Shown in pieces: positions 60,041 to 64,000 of a DNA stretch of 64,000 nucleotides (positions are counted from its first letter, which is position 1; each line of letters starts with the position of its first letter). The notes beneath the pieces were generated by a model, which saw nothing but the letters and a program-made list of their open reading frames with translations, was not told the origin of the DNA and searched no databases. Both the position numbers and the translations under genes were made by a program. The DNA is taken from NCBI RefSeq assembly GCF_002160145.1, contig NZ_NFKA01000001.1:207226-271225 (forward strand). The letters are read 5' to 3'. This stretch comes from Gemmiger sp. An194 (lineage in GTDB: Bacteria; Bacillota; Clostridia; Oscillospirales; Ruminococcaceae).

Positions 60041-60049
60041 TGCTATAAT
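60041..60049 (+). promoter_or_regulatory. Extended -10 of the vanZ-like gene
   Basis: TGCTATAAT; a TTGACA lies only seven bases upstream of it, too close to act as its -35. Confidence 0.55.
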
Positions 60050-60107
60050 GGCGGAAGACACAAGGGAAAGTATTGTGTGCATCATATTCATTAGGAGGGA
60101 TGGATTT

Positions 60108-60878
60108 TTGTATCAGAAAAAACGTACGAGCCCGTTTACAATCTTTTTTCGGATTCTTTTCACTGCCTGTCTGATCTACAGCGTGGTGTTCATTTTTCAA
60201 AACTCTCTGCAGATCGCAGAGCAGTCCAGTCTGCGCAGCGAGCAGGTGCAGCAGGTGGTCAACGAGGTGGCCGGTACCGTGGGCCTTGGCCCCTTCAGCC
60301 TGCTTGTGGTCCGCAAGATGGCGCACTTTGCCGAATTTATGATGATGGGTTTTTGGTTCATGCTTTGCCTGCGGGTGTATACCCGCCACTTCATCAAGCA
60401 TGTGAGCTGGCCGTTGTTTCTGGGCCTTGGTACCGCGGTGACCGACGAGACCATCCAGCTGTTTGTGGATGGCCGCGGCTCCAGCGTGAAGGATGTATGG
60501 ATCGACTTTGCCGGTTTTCTGGTGGGTCTGTTCGTGGCGCTGGTGATTCTGATGTTCTGCCGCATGTGCGTGATTCTGTTCGTGCATCGGCACGATGATG
60601 AGGAACTGGTGCAGCCGGAGCCGCAGCCCCGCCCTGCAAAAGAGCGGCCTGCCCCCAGCCCGGCGCCCCAGCCTCAGGAGGAGTGGGACGAGGAGCCGGA
60701 AGAGGAATGGGAGGAGGAACCCCTGCCTCAGTACCAGCCGCCCGCACGCCCGGCCCGTCAGGCCGCCCGGCGCGCACCGGACCCTCAGCCCCGGTGGGAG
60801 CCGGTTCCCCAACAGGAGAAAGAGGAGGAAGAGGAGGAAGAGGAAAGCTATGACACCAGCATCGAGATCGAATACTGA
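60108..60878 (+). CDS. VanZ-like membrane protein with acidic tail
   Basis: A 256-residue protein with four membrane helices in the first 165 residues and VanZ-family marks (VRKMAHFAEFMMMG, DETIQLFVDGRGSSVKDVWIDFAG). VanZ-like proteins are linked to teicoplanin resistance in one case, but most are of unknown function. The C-terminal 85 residues form a Pro/Arg/Glu-rich cytoplasmic tail with a run of Glu. The TTG at 60108 has AGGAGGG eight bases upstream. The last 29 bases overlap folC, and the GA-rich codons of the Glu run double as the folC ribosome site. Confidence 0.88.
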   Translation: MYQKKRTSPFTIFFRILFTACLIYSVVFIFQNSLQIAEQSSLRSEQVQQVVNEVAGTVGLGPFSLLVVRKMAHFAEFMMMGFWFMLCLRVYTRHFIKHVSWPLFLGLGTAVTDETIQLFVDGRGSSVKDVWIDFAGFLVGLFVALVILMFCRMCVILFVHRHDDEELVQPEPQPRPAKERPAPSPAPQPQEEWDEEPEEEWEEEPLPQYQPPARPARQAARRAPDPQPRWEPVPQQEKEEEEEEEESYDTSIEIEY

Positions 60879-62127
60879 GTGGCTGCAAAGCCTGCCCCGT
60901 ACCAACGGAAAGCCCGGGATGGAGGGGATGCGCCAGCTGCTGGCCAAGCTGGGTGACCCGCAGAATTATCTGGATTTTGTACATGTGGCGGGTACCAATG
61001 GCAAGGGTACCGTGTCCACCCTGACGGCTAACATGTTAAAGGAAGCCGGGTATAAGACCGGGCTGACCATCTCTCCCTACGTGCTGGACTTCCGGGAGCG
61101 GATGCAGATCAACGGCGAGATGATCCCGGCGGATACGCTGGAACAGGTGGCGGGCCAGGTGCGCGCCGCCGCCGCGCAGCTGGACGAGGAGCCGGTGCAG
61201 TTCACCGCGGTCACCGCGGCGGCGCTGCTCTGGTTCTATCAGGAACAGTGCGATCTGGCGGTGCTGGAGACCGGCGTGGGCGGAAAAAATGATGCCAGCA
61301 ACGGGGTGGACAACACTCTGGTGGCGGCCATTACCCGCATCGACCTGGACCACACCGAGGTGCTGGGCGATACGCTGGAAGCCATCGCCCAGGAGAAAGC
61401 GGGCATCATCAAGCCCGGCTGCACCGTGGTTTGTTATCCGCTGCAGGACCCCGAGGCCCAGAAGGCCATCGTGGCGGAGTGCATCCGCCAGAAGGCGGAG
61501 CTGGTGCAGCCCCAGCCGGAGGATTTGGACCTGCCCGAAGAGCCCCAGCCGCTGACCAATCCCTTCTCCTACGGCGGCTACGAGGTGGAGCTGCCCTTCC
61601 TGGGCGCGCACCAGAGCTACAACGCGGCTATGGCGGTGGAGATCGCTCTGGCCCTGTGGCGCAAGGGTTACGAGATTCCCGATGAAGCCATTCTGAGCGG
61701 CCTGGAGACCGCCCGGTTCCCGGCCCGCATCGAGGTGCTGCGCAAGGATCCGCTGGTGATTCTGGACTGCTGCCACAACCCGGCGGGGGCCAAGGCCCTG
61801 GCGGGCGTGCTGCGCACCCATACCAAAAAGAAGCCGGCGGCAGTGCTGGGCGTTCTGGCGGATAAGGCGGCTGCTCAGATCCTGGAGGCGCTGGCCCCCT
61901 GCTTTGATACCATTTACACAGTGACGCCGCCCTGCCCCCGGGCCATGGAGGCCAAGGAGCTGGCGGATCTGGCCCGCACCGTGGCCCCCAAGGCCAAGGT
62001 GACCGCCTGCACGGATCTTGACCAGGCGTTGGATCAGGCGCTGGCCCATACAAATGGCGTGGTGGTGTGCGGCTCGCTGTATCTGGCGGCCCAGGCCCGG
62101 CCGGAGCTGCTGAAGCGGCTTTCCTGA
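60850..62127 (+). CDS. folC: Folylpolyglutamate synthase / dihydrofolate synthase
   Basis: Adds glutamate to folates (and possibly to dihydropteroate). The 425 residues contain the P-loop VAGTNGKGTVSTL (about 41-53), the LAVLETGVGGKNDASN block, DHTEVLGDT and a C-terminal HNPAGAKAL domain. ATG at 60850 was chosen for its position after GAGGAAGAGGAAAG; the true start may lie slightly up or down because the upstream region is purine-rich and overlaps the VanZ-like gene. Confidence 0.92.
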   Translation: MTPASRSNTEWLQSLPRTNGKPGMEGMRQLLAKLGDPQNYLDFVHVAGTNGKGTVSTLTANMLKEAGYKTGLTISPYVLDFRERMQINGEMIPADTLEQVAGQVRAAAAQLDEEPVQFTAVTAAALLWFYQEQCDLAVLETGVGGKNDASNGVDNTLVAAITRIDLDHTEVLGDTLEAIAQEKAGIIKPGCTVVCYPLQDPEAQKAIVAECIRQKAELVQPQPEDLDLPEEPQPLTNPFSYGGYEVELPFLGAHQSYNAAMAVEIALALWRKGYEIPDEAILSGLETARFPARIEVLRKDPLVILDCCHNPAGAKALAGVLRTHTKKKPAAVLGVLADKAAAQILEALAPCFDTIYTVTPPCPRAMEAKELADLARTVAPKAKVTACTDLDQALDQALAHTNGVVVCGSLYLAAQARPELLKRLS

Positions 62128-62187
62128 AAGGCGGTACTGTCCTGAAAAATTCACCGCAGCTGACCGGTTGCGGCAAAATATTCACCC

Positions 62188-62233
62188 AAGACCCCGTATA
62201 TTGGTAAGTGCCAAGAATACGGGGTCTTTTTTT
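62188..62233 (+). terminator. Terminator between folC and spoIIAA
   Basis: AAGACCCCGTAT with its complement around a 17-base loop and seven T. The spoIIA genes therefore need their own promoter; I found no clear sigma-H site in the 30 bases left before the ribosome site. Confidence 0.88.
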
Positions 62234-62264
62234 GCCCCCAAAAGGACGTGAAAGGAGAACGGAA

Positions 62265-62561
62265 ATGGCACAGGTGATGTTTACCAGCGCAGACGATGTG
62301 CTGGCGGCCTACTTAAGCGGCGAGATCGACCATCATTCCGCCCAGATGCTGCGCCAGCAGATCGACGCGGAGCTTTCGGCCCGGATGCCCGCCCGGCTGA
62401 TTCTGGATTTCGGCGGGGTGACCTTCATGGATTCCTCCGGTGTGGGGCTGATTCTGGGACGGGCCCGGCGGATGCAGGCCACTGAAGGGCAGCTGGTGGT
62501 GCAGCAGGCGCCGGACTCCATCAAGAAGATGCTGGATCTGGCCCGTGTGGAATATCAATAG
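62265..62561 (+). CDS. spoIIAA: Anti-sigma F factor antagonist SpoIIAA
   Basis: A 98-residue STAS protein. The phosphorylatable serine is in FMDSSGVGLILG (about residues 55-66). In forespores it binds SpoIIAB when dephosphorylated and frees sigma F. GAAAGGAGAACGGAA ribosome site before ATG 62265. First gene of the spoIIA operon. Confidence 0.93.
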   Translation: MAQVMFTSADDVLAAYLSGEIDHHSAQMLRQQIDAELSARMPARLILDFGGVTFMDSSGVGLILGRARRMQATEGQLVVQQAPDSIKKMLDLARVEYQ

Positions 62562-62577
62562 AAGAGGAGCGGCAAGT

Positions 62578-63012
62578 ATGAAAGCCTATAACCTGATGAA
62601 AATCAGCTTTTATTCCCGCAGCGTGAACGAGGGCTTTGCCCGGGGTGCGCTGGCGGCCTTTCTGGCCCAGGCGGACCCCACCGTGCCCGAGCTGGCGGAT
62701 ATGAAAACCGCGGTGAGCGAGGCGGTGACCAACTGCATCGTCCATGCCTACCCCCAGCAGGTGGGATTGGTCTATCTGACCGCGGCTTTGTATGAGGGCG
62801 GTCTGGTGAAAATTACGGTGACCGACCGGGGCGTGGGCATTCCGGATGTGGAAAAGGCCATGCAGCCCATGTTCACCACCGGCAACCCGGAGGAACGGGC
62901 CGGACTGGGCTTTGCGGTGATGCAGAGCTTTATGGATAAGGTGCGGGTGACCAGCACACCGGGCAAGGGTACCCGGGTGGTGATGAGCAAGACCCTGAGT
63001 ACCAAACAATGA
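62578..63012 (+). CDS. spoIIAB: Anti-sigma F factor / serine kinase SpoIIAB
   Basis: A 144-residue GHKL ATPase. N box EAVTNCIVHAY, G1 DRGVGIPD and G2 GLGFAVM are visible. Binds sigma F and phosphorylates SpoIIAA. Starts 16 bases after spoIIAA with AGAGGAG upstream. Confidence 0.95.
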   Translation: MKAYNLMKISFYSRSVNEGFARGALAAFLAQADPTVPELADMKTAVSEAVTNCIVHAYPQQVGLVYLTAALYEGGLVKITVTDRGVGIPDVEKAMQPMFTTGNPEERAGLGFAVMQSFMDKVRVTSTPGKGTRVVMSKTLSTKQ

Positions 63013-63051
63013 TCCCCCTTTTACATAAGAGATAGAAAGGGGAAGGAAAGC

Positions 63052-63726
63052 ATGCCCACAACACTTGGTCCACGGGAGGAGTTCATTGAAAACAATCTGG
63101 GGCTGGTCCACGCCTGTGCCGGCAGGTTCCGGGGCAGGGGCGTGGAATATGACGATCTGTATTCCGCGGGCTGCATGGGACTGATCAAGGCTTACGACGG
63201 ATTCGATCAGGAGCGAGGGGTGCAGTTTTCCACCTATGCGGTGCCGGTAATTCTGGGCGAGATCAAAAAGCTCTTCCGGGACGGGGGAACCGTCAAGGTG
63301 AGCCGGTCGCTCAAGGAGCTGGGTCTGCGGGTGAGTGCTGCCCGGGAACGGATGATCAAACAGAACGGCTGCGAGCCCAGCGTGAGCCAGCTGGCCCAGG
63401 CGGTGCAGGCAAAGCCGGAGCAGGTGGCCCTGGCCATCCGCGCCAGCCAGCCCGCGCTTTCGCTCACCCCGGCGGCAGAGGAGGAAGGCGGCCGGGAGGT
63501 GGACATCCCGGTGGAATCCCCGGAGGAGGAGCTGGCGGACCGCATCAGTTTGCAGGAGGTGCTGGCCACCCTGCCGCCCCAGGACCGGCAGCTGATCTTT
63601 CTGCGGTTTTTCTCCGGCAAGACCCAGAGCGAGACCGCAAAGGTACTGGGCACCACCCAGGTACAGATCTCCCGCAGGGAGCGCAAGATATTGCAGAATC
63701 TGCGGGGGCAGCTGCTGCAGGAATAA
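63052..63726 (+). CDS. sigF: RNA polymerase sigma factor sigma F
   Basis: A 224-residue group 3 sigma factor of the SigF/SigG type. Region 2 (YDDLYSAGCMGLIKAYDGFDQERGVQFSTYA), region 3 with KVSRSLKELG, and region 4 with LPPQDRQLIFLRFFSGKTQSETAKVLGTTQVQISRRE. Directs early forespore genes. Sporulation genes suggest at least ancestral sporulation ability. GAAAGGGGAAGGAAAG ribosome site. Confidence 0.95.
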   Translation: MPTTLGPREEFIENNLGLVHACAGRFRGRGVEYDDLYSAGCMGLIKAYDGFDQERGVQFSTYAVPVILGEIKKLFRDGGTVKVSRSLKELGLRVSAARERMIKQNGCEPSVSQLAQAVQAKPEQVALAIRASQPALSLTPAAEEEGGREVDIPVESPEEELADRISLQEVLATLPPQDRQLIFLRFFSGKTQSETAKVLGTTQVQISRRERKILQNLRGQLLQE

Positions 63727-63728
63727 GG

Positions 63729-63765
63729 ATTTCAGGAGGCTTTGGATGACCTCCTGAAATTTTTT
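63729..63765 (+). terminator. Terminator after the spoIIA operon
   Basis: ATTTCAGGAGG with its complement around a ten-base loop and a T run. Confidence 0.9.
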
Positions 63766-63786
63766 GAATTTTTTTGTCGAAAACGC

Positions 63787-63815
63787 TTGCGTTTTGAAAA
63801 CAGGTGTGGTATTAT
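63787..63815 (+). promoter_or_regulatory. rRNA operon promoter P1
   Basis: TTGCGT, 17-base spacer, TATTAT with TGG extension. Confidence 0.6.
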
Positions 63816-63878
63816 AACTGAGCCGTCAAAAACGGCAAGCCGCTCGAAAGAGCTTGAAAAAATATTTCAAAAAAGTGC

Positions 63879-63907
63879 TTGACAAACGAGACTTTGCGAG
63901 ATATAAT
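63879..63907 (+). promoter_or_regulatory. rRNA operon promoter P2
   Basis: Perfect consensus TTGACA, 17-base spacer, TATAAT, preceded by an A/T-rich upstream element (63855-63875). Confidence 0.88.
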
Positions 63908-64000
63908 AAACAAGCTGTCCCGCGAGGGAGAGCGGCACAGGACCTTGAAAATTGAACAATATCGAAGCTTGAACGGAACCTTATCGTGATGGAAAATCAC
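63908..64000 (+). other. rRNA operon leader, 16S gene beyond the window
   Basis: The stretch containing GACCTTGAAAATTGAACAAT (63941-63960) is the typical sequence just before 16S rRNA in Firmicutes. The 16S gene itself is not inside the window. Confidence 0.75.

Noticed and set aside
63855..63869. TGAAAAAATATTTCA, one base from the RpiR palindrome.
   Set aside because: It lies just upstream of a consensus rRNA promoter, where an A/T-rich upstream element is expected, and control of rRNA by a sugar regulator is unlikely.

Overview
The window is a gene-dense, high-GC chromosomal segment of a low-redundancy Firmicute, most likely a gut Oscillospiraceae/Ruminococcaceae member of the Faecalibacterium-Subdoligranulum-Gemmiger type. 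Evidence: an IspH-ribosomal protein S1 fusion, a GlgC/GlgD pair, a T-box leader before valS, a spoIIA (spoIIAA-spoIIAB-sigF) operon, lipoprotein solute-binding proteins, Shine-Dalgarno-rich starts including GTG and TTG, and DUF1385-prmC and recA-recX neighbourhoods. The genus is inference. No phage, IS transposase, CRISPR array or plasmid functions were seen.

Layout. 1-5.6 kb: a truncated membrane protein, then a BaiN/YhiN-type flavoprotein, cmk, plsC and ispH-rpsA. 5.7-7.7 kb: a 46-codon membrane peptide coupled to deoC, then three small membrane proteins. 7.9-13.1 kb: a two-component system in one operon with an anchored protein and two paralogous lipoproteins. 13.2-14.7 kb: an SGNH hydrolase and a ZIP metal transporter. 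14.8-22 kb: a lipoprotein with FG-GAP-like loops, a second two-component system, a polytopic membrane protein, DUF1385 and prmC. 22-26 kb: recA-recX, rimO-pgsA.

26-41.8 kb is the most distinctive region: a sialic acid uptake and catabolism island. A RpiR/MurR regulator is divergent from a CUT1-type ABC importer (binding protein plus two permeases, no ATPase) ending in a DUF386/YhcH protein. Next come a complete peptide/nickel-type ABC importer, a fumarate reductase-like flavoprotein of unknown role, a second DUF386 protein, a NanA-type lyase and an AGE-type epimerase. The two transporter transcripts start from closely similar promoters whose -35 boxes are embedded in the palindrome TGAAAAAATTTTTCA, and a near-identical palindrome lies before the regulator. 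I infer one RpiR-controlled regulon importing two forms of sialic acid, cleaving Neu5Ac to ManNAc plus pyruvate and epimerising ManNAc to GlcNAc.

42-48.3 kb: glycogen synthesis (glgB, glgC, glgD, glgA). 48.35-49.07 kb: three tandem paralogous genes for 63-69-residue proteins of no family known to me. 49-55.3 kb: a class A beta-lactamase-fold protein, udk, a heterodimeric ABC exporter and a GNAT acetyltransferase. 55.4-60 kb: tRNA-Pro and tRNA-Gln (minus strand), pfkA, and T-box-controlled valS. 60-63.8 kb: a VanZ-like protein overlapping folC, then the spoIIA operon. The right edge holds tandem promoters and leader of an rRNA operon whose 16S gene starts beyond the window.
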